A stretch of DNA of 64,000 nucleotides, from assembly GCA_963818925.1 (NCBI GenBank), contig CAWFTN010000002.1:1-64000 (forward strand). Reading direction: 5' to 3'. Each line of letters begins with the position of its first letter. Within the stretch, counting starts at the first letter, position 1. The position numbers and the translations under genes were made by a program. This DNA comes from JAMXLG01 sp963818925. Its GTDB lineage: Bacteria; Vulcanimicrobiota; Vulcanimicrobiia; Vulcanimicrobiales; Vulcanimicrobiaceae. The notes under the pieces were generated by a model, which was not told the origin of the DNA, made no database searches, and saw nothing but the letters and a program-made list of their open reading frames with translations. Below, piece by piece: positions 55,821 to 64,000 of this stretch.

Positions 55821-56353
55821 ACCGTCACCATCCCTTCGAGTGCCGACCGCAATTTCTTCAACCCCGTTCGTATGCGTGTCTTTATCGTTCCCAGCGGAAT
55901 GCCGCTTCGCCGTGCGATCTCATCATGGGTGATGCCGCCGAAGAAGCCCAGCTCGATCGGTTCACGCTGCTCCGCCGGAAGCATCGCAAGCGCATTGCGG
56001 ACGATGTCCGCATCGATGTTCGCGAACGCCGTGTCTTCGATCGCCGTCTCTTCCGGAAGCGTTTCCGGAAGCGCTGCTTCGGCGTGAGCGGAGCGCGCGC
56101 GAATGACGTCGAGCGCGCGGTTGCGCGTCATGCGAACGATCCATGCAGGAAAATTGCCACCGCGAAACCGTTCCGGCGACGACCAAACTTTCAAGAACAC
56201 CGCCTGTGTAACGTCCTCGGCCGCAGCGGCGTCCCCTAACATACGAGCAGCCACGCCGTACACCAGACGATGGTGCTTGTCGTAGAGGGCCTCGAATGCG
56301 TCCGCATCACGCGCGCAAACTCGTTCCATGAGCCGCTCGGCGTCATCAATCAC
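55817..56353 (-). CDS. ECF RNA polymerase sigma factor
   Basis: A 178-residue sigma factor with region 2 (ALYDKHHRLVYGVAARMLGD, then EDVTQAVFLKVW for -10 recognition) and region 4 (REPIELGFFGGITHDEIARR, then GTIKTRIRTGLKKLR for -35 binding). The layout is SigK-like. GTG at 56353 follows GGGAAG. It pairs with the RskA-type anti-sigma factor and probably controls its own operon and the GNAT gene; the inducing signal is unknown. Confidence 0.9.
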   Translation of the reverse strand: MIDDAERLMERVCARDADAFEALYDKHHRLVYGVAARMLGDAAAAEDVTQAVFLKVWSSPERFRGGNFPAWIVRMTRNRALDVIRARSAHAEAALPETLPEETAIEDTAFANIDADIVRNALAMLPAEQREPIELGFFGGITHDEIARRSGIPLGTIKTRIRTGLKKLRSALEGMVTV

Positions 56354-56427
56354 CGGTCTTCCCTTCGCGCCGCTTGCGCCGTGCCCTCGATTCAACGTTC
56401 CAAGCGGGATGGCAGATTCTTTATCGC

Positions 56428-57189
56428 ATGCTCGCGAAGGCCGAACGCATGGACGAACTGCTACGCCGTCTGAAGCAAGCGACCTCGGTGTTCGTTTTGA
56501 CCGGATCCGGAATATCGGCCGAGAGCGGCCTACCGACGTTCCGCGGTGTAGGCGGCCTCTGGCGCACGTACCGCGTCGAAGAACTCGCATCGCCGGAAGG
56601 CTTTGCGCGAAATCCACAACTCGTCTGGACCTGGTACAACGAACGCAATGCCGCGCACCGCCATGCCCAGCCAAATGCCGGCCACTATGCCCTAGTCGAA
56701 CTCGAGCAGCGCGTCCCCAACTTCACCCTCGCGACCCAAAACGTCGATTCGCTCCACCTACGAGCCGGAACAAAAAACTTACTCGAACTGCACGGCTCGC
56801 TCCGCGTTGCACGCTGCACGCAATGCGACGAACACCGTCCAATCGACGCCGGCGGATTACCATCAGAAGATATCAACCACGACTGCGGCGGCATCATGCG
56901 CCCCGACATCGTCTGGTTCGGCGAATCGCTGCCGAAAGCGGCATGGGAACCAGCAGCGACCGCCGCCTCACAAGCCGATGTAATCCTCGTCGTCGGAACC
57001 AGCGCCGTCGTGTATCCCGCCGCCGCCCTAGCGACACACTACGCGCGAAACGCGTACGTCGCGGAGATCAATCCGGAAGCAACCCCAATTACAGACGGCG
57101 CCAATTGCTCGCTACGCGGAACCGCCGGCGAAGTGCTACCAGCTTTGATAGAAAAACTCGGGCTCTCCGGGGACTACGGCGGCAGTTGA
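56428..57189 (+). CDS. Sir2-family protein deacylase (class III sirtuin)
   Basis: A 253-residue NAD-dependent deacylase. NAD-binding motifs are TGSGISAESGLPTFRG and TQNVDSLHLRAG, the catalytic His is in LLELHGSL, and GTSAVVYPAA binds NAD. WYNER carries the Tyr-x-x-Arg pair of class III sirtuins that prefer succinyl or malonyl lysine. The zinc site has CTQC but the second pair is reduced to NHDCGG, one Cys short. ATG at 56428 or 56449 are both usable. Confidence 0.88.
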   Translation: MLAKAERMDELLRRLKQATSVFVLTGSGISAESGLPTFRGVGGLWRTYRVEELASPEGFARNPQLVWTWYNERNAAHRHAQPNAGHYALVELEQRVPNFTLATQNVDSLHLRAGTKNLLELHGSLRVARCTQCDEHRPIDAGGLPSEDINHDCGGIMRPDIVWFGESLPKAAWEPAATAASQADVILVVGTSAVVYPAAALATHYARNAYVAEINPEATPITDGANCSLRGTAGEVLPALIEKLGLSGDYGGS

Positions 57190-58223
57190 AATGGTGGGCC
57201 GAGATCGTCTTCATACGCGCCGACTACCGGGGGCGCTTCCGGTAGTGCGGGCGCGTTATCGTCGTAGCGTGAGAAGCGAGGGAATGCCGCGGGCGACATG
57301 TCGGTAACGCGTTCGTCAACCGTACGGCGTTCTTCAACCGGCACGTCGGGCCCAAGATATGCATCCGCCTCAACCGGCGGCGGTTCTGCCGTTTCATACG
57401 CGTGCACGACGGTCGTGTGAAACGAACGTTGCGACGGCAGCGTCAGCAAATGCTCTTCCGTCGCGCGCCGGCTGAGTCCGCGAATAATGTACGCGTTTTG
57501 CAACCGGCGCAGTCCCTTGAGCGGAAGCGACGACGTCGGAATGCCGACGAAGAGATCGCGAACCGCATTATACGTCGTTTCTGAGGCAACGATCGACGCG
57601 TTCAACTCTTCCGATGCGGCTTCCAGTTGTGCCGCGATGTGCGCCGGATTTCCGATGATCGCAAACTCCCGACGATCTTTATATCCGGTGTCGCCCGCGA
57701 CGATCTTGCCCGAATTGACTCCAATGCCGATGGTAAAGGGCTTGCGCCGCTGCTCTCGCCAACGCGATTCCATTGCGGCCACGACGCGCATGATATCGAG
57801 CGCCGCGCGCAAGGCGCGTTCCTCTTGAAACCGCTCCTCGATGAGGACGCCGAAGACCGCGACGACGCTGTCACCGCGCAGGCTCTCGATAAAGCCACGA
57901 TGGCGTCCAACCGCTTGCCCGACGATCGTGTAGAACTCGTTGAGGTATCGCAGCGTCTCTTCCGGCGTGAGCGGTTCGGCGAAAAGCGCGAAGTTGCGAA
58001 TCCGGACATGCAAGAGCGTCGCGTAGTATTCGTGAGCCTCGAGCAAGCGCGGGTCTTTGCGTGCGAGGAGATCGTCGACCACGGGCGGCGGCATGTACCG
58101 GGAGAACAGCGCGACGACGCGGCGGTGTTCCTGACGCTCCAGCGCGTACCGTTTGAAGAAGATGTACGCGTAGATCGCCGCCCCAATCGCAACGGCGACC
58201 GCGATGAAGACGATCGCAGCCAT
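57174..58223 (-). CDS. Class III adenylate/guanylate cyclase homologue, catalytically degenerate
   Basis: A 349-residue protein with one N-terminal membrane helix (VFIAVAVAIGAAIYAYIFF), a short linker and a class III cyclase fold. The fold is recognisable (LRGDSVVAVFGV, GIGVNSGKIVAGDTGYKDRR, FAIIGNPAHIAAQLEAA). The first metal-binding Asp is Arg (LHVRIRNFALF), and the transition-state Asn and Arg are His and Gln (AHIAAQL). It likely lacks cyclase activity. The C-terminal 100 residues are Pro-rich and acidic. It overlaps the sirtuin gene tail to tail by 16 bp. Confidence 0.82.
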   Translation of the reverse strand: MAAIVFIAVAVAIGAAIYAYIFFKRYALERQEHRRVVALFSRYMPPPVVDDLLARKDPRLLEAHEYYATLLHVRIRNFALFAEPLTPEETLRYLNEFYTIVGQAVGRHRGFIESLRGDSVVAVFGVLIEERFQEERALRAALDIMRVVAAMESRWREQRRKPFTIGIGVNSGKIVAGDTGYKDRREFAIIGNPAHIAAQLEAASEELNASIVASETTYNAVRDLFVGIPTSSLPLKGLRRLQNAYIIRGLSRRATEEHLLTLPSQRSFHTTVVHAYETAEPPPVEADAYLGPDVPVEERRTVDERVTDMSPAAFPRFSRYDDNAPALPEAPPVVGAYEDDLGPPFQLPP

Positions 58224-58280
58224 CCTGCCGACGGGTCTTCCCGAGGCACGGCGCGCTCACCCGTCGTATCGCCTTCGGAG

Positions 58281-58685
58281 ATGGATGCTCTCGATCAAAT
58301 CCGTACAAAAATTAACGATTTTCCGGGCTACGAGTCGGAAGCGGATCTCATTAGGTCCGACGAGGAACTCCGCGCGTACGTCGGGGTGCGGCTTGCAGAC
58401 TTACGCGATCGTTTAAACGGCGAACGTCCTGAAGTGGCCGATGCGCTGCAGGCCATCATTATTCGCGCTGCGTTCGCGAATCAGCGCGCGCTCGCGCCGC
58501 TGGAGTGGTCCCGCGCCTCCGTCGGTGGCAGCGGCCTGCTCGAGGCCGATGCCGCACTTCTCGATCTCGCCGACGGCGCTTCTGCAGTTACCGCGGCCGA
58601 TTTGGAGGGGTACGTTGCGCGCGTTACGGCGGCATTTGATACGCGGGATGCGTCACTGATGCGCGCAGGTATCGCTCCTGGGTGA
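58281..58685 (+). CDS. Hypothetical helical protein, 134 residues
   Basis: No family recognised. It is predicted all-helical (LDQIRTKINDFPGYESEADL, LADLRDRLNGERPEVADAL, ADLEGYVARVTAAFDTRD). GGAG directly precedes ATG. It is divergent from the cyclase homologue and its 3' end overlaps the FecR gene by 33 bp. Confidence 0.6.
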   Translation: MDALDQIRTKINDFPGYESEADLIRSDEELRAYVGVRLADLRDRLNGERPEVADALQAIIIRAAFANQRALAPLEWSRASVGGSGLLEADAALLDLADGASAVTAADLEGYVARVTAAFDTRDASLMRAGIAPG

Positions 58686-59468
58686 AGGCGACGGCGACGG
58701 CGTTGCCTTCTTGTGGCCGAACATGCTGCCGATGATTTGACTGCCGTAGCCGTTCGTCGCGTTGTCGACGGCGCTCGATGCTTGGCCTTGCGCCATCCCG
58801 ACGGCTTTCGTCTGCAGATCCGCCCAACTCGTTGGTACACCGAAATCCGGCGAAAACTGATCGATCATTTGCTGTGTCAGTTGCTGCACTTGCGCTTTGA
58901 CGATCCCGTTGACCAGTTGTGCGATCAGCGACTGCCCGGCAAGAAGCTGATACGTTTGGTTTTTGACGGTGACGACGACCGGTTCGGCCGGATCGCACAC
59001 CTCATAGACGTTCACGCGCAGCGAGTTGCCGTCGCTCTCGATGTCGCCTTCCGTGCCGCGGACGGCAACCGATGCCGTCGGCGTTTTAAACGTATAGTTT
59101 GCCTTCGCGCCTCGCGGATGCTGGACGATGAAGCGCACTTTGCCGTTATAGACGATAAAGTTTGCCGTCGTCGTTGCCGCTTGATCGAAGAACCCGAGCT
59201 GAATCTTACTTGCGGACCCGACGAGTATCCGCGAACTGTCCGGCAGACTCACTCCCGCGAGTGAAGACGGGCCGGTAATCGCAAAGTCGTCGTTGGTAAG
59301 AACGACGCTTGAATTCAGACCGACGGGTTTCGGCGCCGCTTGGCGCGTTTGATAACTGACGGAGCCCCGCATATTCTGCAGTTGCTTGTCCTCGCCGGCG
59401 CGCGCGGTGAGGACTGCGGCGGCGAGAAAACAGAGAATGAGCGCGGCCGAGAAGTTGCGCACCTTCAT
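58653..59468 (-). CDS. FecR-domain exported protein
   Basis: A 271-residue secreted or periplasmic protein with a signal peptide (FSAALILCFLAAAVLTARAG) and a FecR domain (about 60-190: SKIQLGFFDQAATTTANFIV, YTFKTPTASVAVRGTEGDIE, LRVNVYEV). Stand-alone FecR proteins bind ligand or surface structures. The tail is Ser/Pro-rich. ATG at 59468 gives a compact signal peptide. It lies 71 bp divergent from the GH20 gene. Confidence 0.8.
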   Translation of the reverse strand: MKVRNFSAALILCFLAAAVLTARAGEDKQLQNMRGSVSYQTRQAAPKPVGLNSSVVLTNDDFAITGPSSLAGVSLPDSSRILVGSASKIQLGFFDQAATTTANFIVYNGKVRFIVQHPRGAKANYTFKTPTASVAVRGTEGDIESDGNSLRVNVYEVCDPAEPVVVTVKNQTYQLLAGQSLIAQLVNGIVKAQVQQLTQQMIDQFSPDFGVPTSWADLQTKAVGMAQGQASSAVDNATNGYGSQIIGSMFGHKKATPSPSPSPRSDTCAHQ

Positions 59469-59539
59469 GACCAAGCCTTCGATTCGCATGGCAGGCTACC
59501 TGGCGGGAACGCCCACGAACGGCGACTAACGCGACGGGA

Positions 59540-61438
59540 ATGTTCGCGCTTCTAGCGATCGTCGCGTTTCACGTCGTCCCGTTGCCCGCTGCCGTTTCCG
59601 CCGGTTCTTGTGCGTTCGCGCCGGTTCCGAAGACCGTACCGCAATCGATTGATGCCGCGGCACTCGATGAGTTGAACGAGCGGTGGCGCGCGGTGGGCGT
59701 CGGCGTGGTGCGCCGGGCGGCAACCGGAAGTCACGTGCGTTTCGAGCGCGATTCCGCAATCGCTGCGCAAGGATACCGGCTTCGCGTCGACCAGGGCGGC
59801 GTGACGATAACGAGTTCCGATGCGGACGGCGCGTTTTACGGTGCGACGACGCTGGCGCAGTTGCCGGTCCGCGTTGACGGACGGTGGGAGCTGCCCTGCG
59901 CCCAGATCGCTGATGCGCCGAAACTGCGGTGGCGCGTGCTCTCGGATGACGTTTCCCGCGGGCCGTTGCCGACGATGCGTTACTTTGAGGAGCGCATACG
60001 CACGATTGCCGCGTTCAAAATGAACGGCTACTCGCCGTATATGGAGCACGTGTTCGTCAGCCCGACCGATCCGCTTCCCGCGCCGCTCGACGGAATTACA
60101 CCCGCGCAACTGCGCGAACTGAAGCAGTACGCGGCGCGATTTCATGTGACGTTTATTCCCGAACAGCAGACCTTCGCGCACATGCACAATACGCTGCGCG
60201 TCGAGCAGTATGCGAACATGGGCGCGTTCCCGCACGGGTTTTTGCTCTCGCCGAACGTGCCGGAGTCGAACGCGTATCTCGCGCGCATCATCGGCCAAGA
60301 GCGCGATGCGGTCGGAGACGTGCCGTTCTTTCATGTCGGCTCCGACGAAACGGCAACCCTCGGCGAAGGTCAAACGGCGACGTACGTTGCCGCGAACGGC
60401 GGACGTTCCGCCGTTTACGCGTCGCACATTACGGAAATGGCGAAGCTCGTCGCGCCGGCGCGCGTGATGCTTTGGGATGACGGTATCGAAAGCGATCCGT
60501 CCATCATGAAGCACATTCCCAAGAACGCGGTGATCGTCAACTGGCATTACGGTGCCGAGCCGTCGTACGTGCATTACATTTCGACGATCGCCAACGGCGG
60601 GTTCGATCAAATGGTCGCACCGGGTGCGAACAATTGGAATGAAATTTTTCCCGATTTGAGCGCGGCGCTCCCGAACGAGCGGCGCTTCATTACCGAAGGC
60701 ATCGACGCGCACGTCTTCGGCTTGTTTCAAACGGTGTGGCACGACGACGGCGAGTCGCTTTTTGAAGCTACTTGGTATCCCGTGCTATATTCGGGCGCGC
60801 TGGCCTGGAGCGGAGACCGGGCCGCGGACGCGTTCGCGCGGGACTTTCCGTCGGCGTTTTTCGGCGTGGACGACGCGGGATATTCGCGCGACGTCGAGCT
60901 CCTCGGCGCAATGGAAACGCGCATGCCGGGTCCGAGCAACAAGCGTTTTTGGGCGGATCCATTCGACGCGTGGAACGCGTCGCGCATGGCGAACGTCGAT
61001 CTCTCCGCTTTGCGCCTCGCGGCCGAGAAGGTAGAGACGCACTTGTATTTTGCGCATCCGTCGCTCCACCGCAATGCTGCCGACGTGATGCTGCTCGCCG
61101 CCCGGCGCTACGACGCGCTCGGGCGGCGCTACCAAATCGCGCAGGAAATCCGATTCTATTACGATCATGCGAAAACACATCCGGCGGATGGCGAACGGGA
61201 TCTTTACTGGTGCAAGTACTGGTTCTGGGAGCAGCGCGATACGGACGAGGCGCTGGAACCGCTCTATGCGCGCGCGTGGCGATACGAGGACCGCGAAAGC
61301 CACCTCGCAAGCAATCTCGAGCGCTATCATCTCGACGCGCAAACGGCAATCCGCCGCGCGGACGCGATCGACCGCGTAACGTATGAATTCTACGAGGCGA
61401 AGAAGACGCTGCCGGATCTGGAGAGCGTGATTCGATGA
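59540..61438 (+). CDS. Secreted GH20 beta-N-acetylhexosaminidase-like enzyme
   Basis: A 632-residue exported glycoside hydrolase. After a signal peptide (LLAIVAFHVVPLPAAVSAGS) comes a GH20b-type N-domain (RLRVDQGGVTITSSDADGAF, YGATTLAQL), then the (beta/alpha)8 barrel with FHVGSDETATLGEG holding the adjacent catalytic Asp-Glu of GH20. Family members release terminal GlcNAc or GalNAc by substrate-assisted catalysis. The C-terminal 200 residues are helical. It shares ATGA with the permease gene, so the two are coupled. Confidence 0.82.
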   Translation: MFALLAIVAFHVVPLPAAVSAGSCAFAPVPKTVPQSIDAAALDELNERWRAVGVGVVRRAATGSHVRFERDSAIAAQGYRLRVDQGGVTITSSDADGAFYGATTLAQLPVRVDGRWELPCAQIADAPKLRWRVLSDDVSRGPLPTMRYFEERIRTIAAFKMNGYSPYMEHVFVSPTDPLPAPLDGITPAQLRELKQYAARFHVTFIPEQQTFAHMHNTLRVEQYANMGAFPHGFLLSPNVPESNAYLARIIGQERDAVGDVPFFHVGSDETATLGEGQTATYVAANGGRSAVYASHITEMAKLVAPARVMLWDDGIESDPSIMKHIPKNAVIVNWHYGAEPSYVHYISTIANGGFDQMVAPGANNWNEIFPDLSAALPNERRFITEGIDAHVFGLFQTVWHDDGESLFEATWYPVLYSGALAWSGDRAADAFARDFPSAFFGVDDAGYSRDVELLGAMETRMPGPSNKRFWADPFDAWNASRMANVDLSALRLAAEKVETHLYFAHPSLHRNAADVMLLAARRYDALGRRYQIAQEIRFYYDHAKTHPADGERDLYWCKYWFWEQRDTDEALEPLYARAWRYEDRESHLASNLERYHLDAQTAIRRADAIDRVTYEFYEAKKTLPDLESVIR

Positions 61439-63432
61439 TCGCCGCGCTGCTCGTGCTCGCCGTCTTCGCCGCGTTCGCGGTGATGATGTTCCGCCGGTGG
61501 ATGCCGGCGATCGTCGCCGTTCCCTCGATGGCCGTTGCCATGATGCTGGTCGTCGGCGTCCCGCTCCCGCAGATCGCGTCGCTCGTGGTCAGCGGCGCCT
61601 CGTCGCTCGCTCCCGTCTACGTCACCGTCATCTTCGGCGCGCTGCTCGCACGCGTGACGCTGGATACCGGCATCGCGCGCGCACTCGTCAATCTCGCCGC
61701 CGAGTACGGCGGCGAGCAGCCGTTCGTGCTAGCGTTAGTGCTGTGCGCCGTGGTTGCGTTACTCTTCACGTCGCTCTCGGGGCTCGGCGCCGTGATCATG
61801 GTTGGTTCGATCGTGTTGCCGATCATGATGACGACCGGCGTTCCGCGTACGATTGCAGCGACGATGTTTCTAATGTCGTTCGCGCTCGGCTTCATTTTTA
61901 ACCTGACGAACTGGAAGTTCTACACGCAGCTTTTCGGTGTGATGCCGCAGCAGCTGTCCCACTTTGCGGTGCTTCTCGCGATCGTCGATGCGCTCGCGCT
62001 GGTTCTCTACGCTGCTGTGTCGTTCCGGCGCGAACGCGGATACGCAACGTGGGCAGTGAAGGCCGAGAGCGACCGCGACGTGTCGGTCCCAGCGATTGCG
62101 TTGCTCACGCCGGTACTGCCGATCGTGCTCTATTTTGCGTTGCGGATCGATGCGATGTTGGCGTTCGTGCTCTCCGCGATCTTCGGCGTGCTGGTGACGC
62201 GTCCACGGCGCGCGCTTCCGACGCTCGTTGCTGCCGCGATTCGCGGCGTCGAAGACGTCGCGCCGGCCGTGCTGCTGTTTATCGGCATTGGGATGTTGCT
62301 CGATGCAACGAAGGCGCCGCAGCTTGCCGCAGCGCTGGCGCCGCTCGTAGCGGGCGGCTGGATTCACAATCCCATAGCATTCGTTGCACTCTTCGGATTG
62401 CTGAGCCCGCTGACGCTCTATCGCGGACCGCTCAATCCATTCGGCGTAGGGATCGCGATCTTCACCGTGCTCCTCGCTTCGCATGCGCTGCCGCCCGTCG
62501 TGCTCGTTGCCGCGATCATGACGGTCGTGCAAGTGCAAAACGTCTGCGATCCGACGAACACCGCAAACGTTTGGGTTGCGAACTTCACGGGCGTCCCGAT
62601 CGATACGATCACGAAACGCACGTTGCCGTATCAGGTGGCCGTCGCGACGGCCGCTGCGGTTCTCGCTGTGTCGGTAAGCGTTCCACTCTTCGGCACGAAG
62701 GCGTTTGCATTCGACGTCGCGCCGGCATTTGCGCAGACTGCGCCGGGATTCTTCGCGCAACCCGCCGCGAGTGGGAAGATCGCGGTTGATAACGATGGCG
62801 CGCCGCTCTCGCGAACCGCCGCCGCTGCCGTTATCGATGATATGCGGCGCGTGTCGATGCAGGCATTCGCCGATCACGACGATCCGAACGTGAAGGATTG
62901 CGCGCAGAAGCCCTATGCCGCGTATCTCTTCGTCTCGACGTCGACGTTCAAGTTGATCGAGGGGACCGATCTCGATGTGGGCGTGCGGTTGGAAGACTGC
63001 GGTGGATGGATTGTTAACGAGTGGCACGATCATACGACGGCAGCGGACGTTACCCCGGGCCTCGCCGATCGACTGGCGCGCGAGGGAACAGCGCGTCTGC
63101 GCTCGTGGGCGTCGGGCTCGGCACGCGCGACGGCCTTGTTCGACAACGGCCTCGCCGCGGTGGCCGGCGATCCCCCGAGCTACTACTTCACGCTCTTCAA
63201 GACCGTCGACGGCAATATGCGCACCTATGTGCGCGCCGGCGGCCCGGCCTATATCGCCGGATTACGCACGAATGACGTGGTTGATAAAGTCGACGGGCGT
63301 TTCTGGTGGGAATATGGCACGTATCAGACGCAACTCCGCGCGTACGACGGCAAGCCGCATTCGTTTCAAGTAGAGCGGAACGGTAGCTCTGTCGAAGTGC
63401 AGCTTGGAGCGCCCTACGTTCCGTCTTCTTGA
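61435..63432 (+). CDS. Ion-transporter-type permease fused to a C-terminal PDZ-like domain
   Basis: A 665-residue protein. Residues 1-420 form about twelve membrane helices of the citrate/gluconate-type IT superfamily (VTVIFGALLARVTLDTGIAR; LFTSLSGLGAVIMVGSIVLP; LYRGPLNPFGVGIAIFTVLL). The last 230 residues are soluble and end in a PDZ-like fold (FKTVDGNMRTYVRAGGPAYI then AGLRTNDVVDKVDGRFWWEY). I know of no named family with this fusion. It starts on the GH20 stop (ATGA), suggesting uptake of the released product; no substrate can be assigned. A GAGG site precedes the next gene. Confidence 0.72.
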   Translation: MIAALLVLAVFAAFAVMMFRRWMPAIVAVPSMAVAMMLVVGVPLPQIASLVVSGASSLAPVYVTVIFGALLARVTLDTGIARALVNLAAEYGGEQPFVLALVLCAVVALLFTSLSGLGAVIMVGSIVLPIMMTTGVPRTIAATMFLMSFALGFIFNLTNWKFYTQLFGVMPQQLSHFAVLLAIVDALALVLYAAVSFRRERGYATWAVKAESDRDVSVPAIALLTPVLPIVLYFALRIDAMLAFVLSAIFGVLVTRPRRALPTLVAAAIRGVEDVAPAVLLFIGIGMLLDATKAPQLAAALAPLVAGGWIHNPIAFVALFGLLSPLTLYRGPLNPFGVGIAIFTVLLASHALPPVVLVAAIMTVVQVQNVCDPTNTANVWVANFTGVPIDTITKRTLPYQVAVATAAAVLAVSVSVPLFGTKAFAFDVAPAFAQTAPGFFAQPAASGKIAVDNDGAPLSRTAAAAVIDDMRRVSMQAFADHDDPNVKDCAQKPYAAYLFVSTSTFKLIEGTDLDVGVRLEDCGGWIVNEWHDHTTAADVTPGLADRLAREGTARLRSWASGSARATALFDNGLAAVAGDPPSYYFTLFKTVDGNMRTYVRAGGPAYIAGLRTNDVVDKVDGRFWWEYGTYQTQLRAYDGKPHSFQVERNGSSVEVQLGAPYVPSS

Positions 63433-63450
63433 GGTTCGGGTAAACACCGT

Positions 63451-64000
63451 ATGAATACGATCGATTCCGACTTAGCGCAGTATTGCGAAACGCATCGCGA
63501 CGCATATCTCGACGAACTCAAGCGTTGGATCGCGATTCCGTCGGTATCTGCCGATCCGAACCATCGCGATGATGTCGCGCGCTGTTGCTCGCGCTTAGTG
63601 GAGCGCATGCGCGAAATCGGACTGGATGCGCGCTTGCTGGAAACCGGCGGCAATCCGATTGCCTACGGCGAGTGGATGGGCGCGCCAGGCTTGCCGACCG
63701 TGTTGATCTATGGACACTATGATGTCCAGCCGGCCGATCCGGTCGAGCTGTGGACGACGCCGCCGTTCGAAGGCACGGTTCGCGACGGAAAAATGTTCGG
63801 CCGCGGCGCCGTTGACGACAAGGGCCAAGTGTTGATGCACCTCGCTGCGATCGAGGCGCACATGCGCACGCGCGGACGCCTTCCTGTGAACGTCAAAGTC
63901 GTCGTGGAAGGCGAAGAGGAAATCGGCTCGCCGAGCTTCGAGGCGGCACTCGAACGCTACGCCGATCTCTTTACAGCCGACGTCGCGGTGATCAGCGATA
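63451..64000 (+). CDS. M20-family dipeptidase, partial at window edge
   Basis: The first 183 residues of a zinc metallopeptidase of the M20/M28 type. Metal ligands visible are YGHYDVQPAD (His, Asp), GRGAVDDKGQVLMH with the bridging Asp, and VEGEEEIGSPS with the catalytic Glu pair. Such enzymes cleave dipeptides or short peptides. The opening IAIPSVSADPNHRDDVARCC matches. The 3' end is outside the window. It starts 18 bp after the permease-PDZ gene, so it may belong to that operon. Confidence 0.88.
   Translation, partial: MNTIDSDLAQYCETHRDAYLDELKRWIAIPSVSADPNHRDDVARCCSRLVERMREIGLDARLLETGGNPIAYGEWMGAPGLPTVLIYGHYDVQPADPVELWTTPPFEGTVRDGKMFGRGAVDDKGQVLMHLAAIEAHMRTRGRLPVNVKVVVEGEEEIGSPSFEAALERYADLFTADVAVISD

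Noticed and set aside
59552..60742. 396-codon minus-strand frame opposite GH20
   Set aside because: Complement of a clear GH20 domain; Arg-rich with no signatures.
61870..63033. 387-codon minus-strand frame opposite the permease-PDZ gene
   Set aside because: Extremely Arg/His-rich complement of membrane helices, with no recognisable domain.

Overview
The window is about 64 kb of moderately high-GC bacterial chromosome, densely packed with short operons on both strands. The gene families are typical of free-living bacteria: gyrA, leuS, clpB, typA, the tsaB/tsaE/rimI group, PadR, AraC, Lrp and ECF regulators. The mix (sortilin-like beta-propeller protein, tandem S10 serine carboxypeptidases, RMD1 protein, selA-selB, GH20 next to a permease) would suit a deep-branching soil lineage such as Eremiobacterota/WPS-2 or a neighbour. 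That assignment is inference from gene content; no rRNA is present.

Positions 1 to about 5,600 look like a mobile element, or one end of it. It carries a PIN toxin (cut by the left edge) with an excisionase-fold antitoxin, a 10-bp phased repeat, an XRE regulator, two overlapping tyrosine recombinase genes and a frameshifted large serine recombinase. Just right of the recombinase, comEC stops immediately after the HPHGDH motif of its metallo-beta-lactamase domain, so the element seems to have inserted inside comEC. comEA is intact 6 kb away.

Positions 7.3-24.7 kb hold a sugar-nucleotide epimerase, an MFS permease, an FAD monooxygenase, leuS, comEA, a frameshifted acyl-CoA synthetase, PadR, two tandem secreted S10 peptidases, a large secreted BNR/Vps10-like protein, and a divergent EamA exporter with an Lrp regulator.

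Positions 24.7-28.5 kb contain a tight leftward operon tsaE-tsaB-rimI-yqeK-rsfS-small membrane protein, followed by a TPM-domain gene. yqeK and rsfS have no ATG, GTG or TTG start in the right place; CTG and ATC are the best candidates. Rightward from 28.8 kb come gyrA, a thioredoxin, selA, selB and adenine deaminase. A clear selenocysteine tRNA lies at 51.2 kb, so much of a selenocysteine system is here, but no selD or selenoprotein was recognised.

Positions 36-51 kb hold PEBP and RMD1 proteins, clpB, several DUF membrane proteins (2254, 4126, 4239, DUF1003-like, YihY), a patatin lipase, an AraC regulator, typA and a GAF histidine kinase. From 51.5 to 64 kb there are small proteins below usual gene-caller cutoffs, a DUF5985 pair with a small winged-helix-like protein, a GNAT, an ECF sigma/anti-sigma pair, a class III sirtuin, a catalytically degenerate adenylate-cyclase homologue, a FecR protein, and a GH20 hexosaminidase overlapping a permease fused to a PDZ-like domain. 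An M20 peptidase is cut by the right edge.
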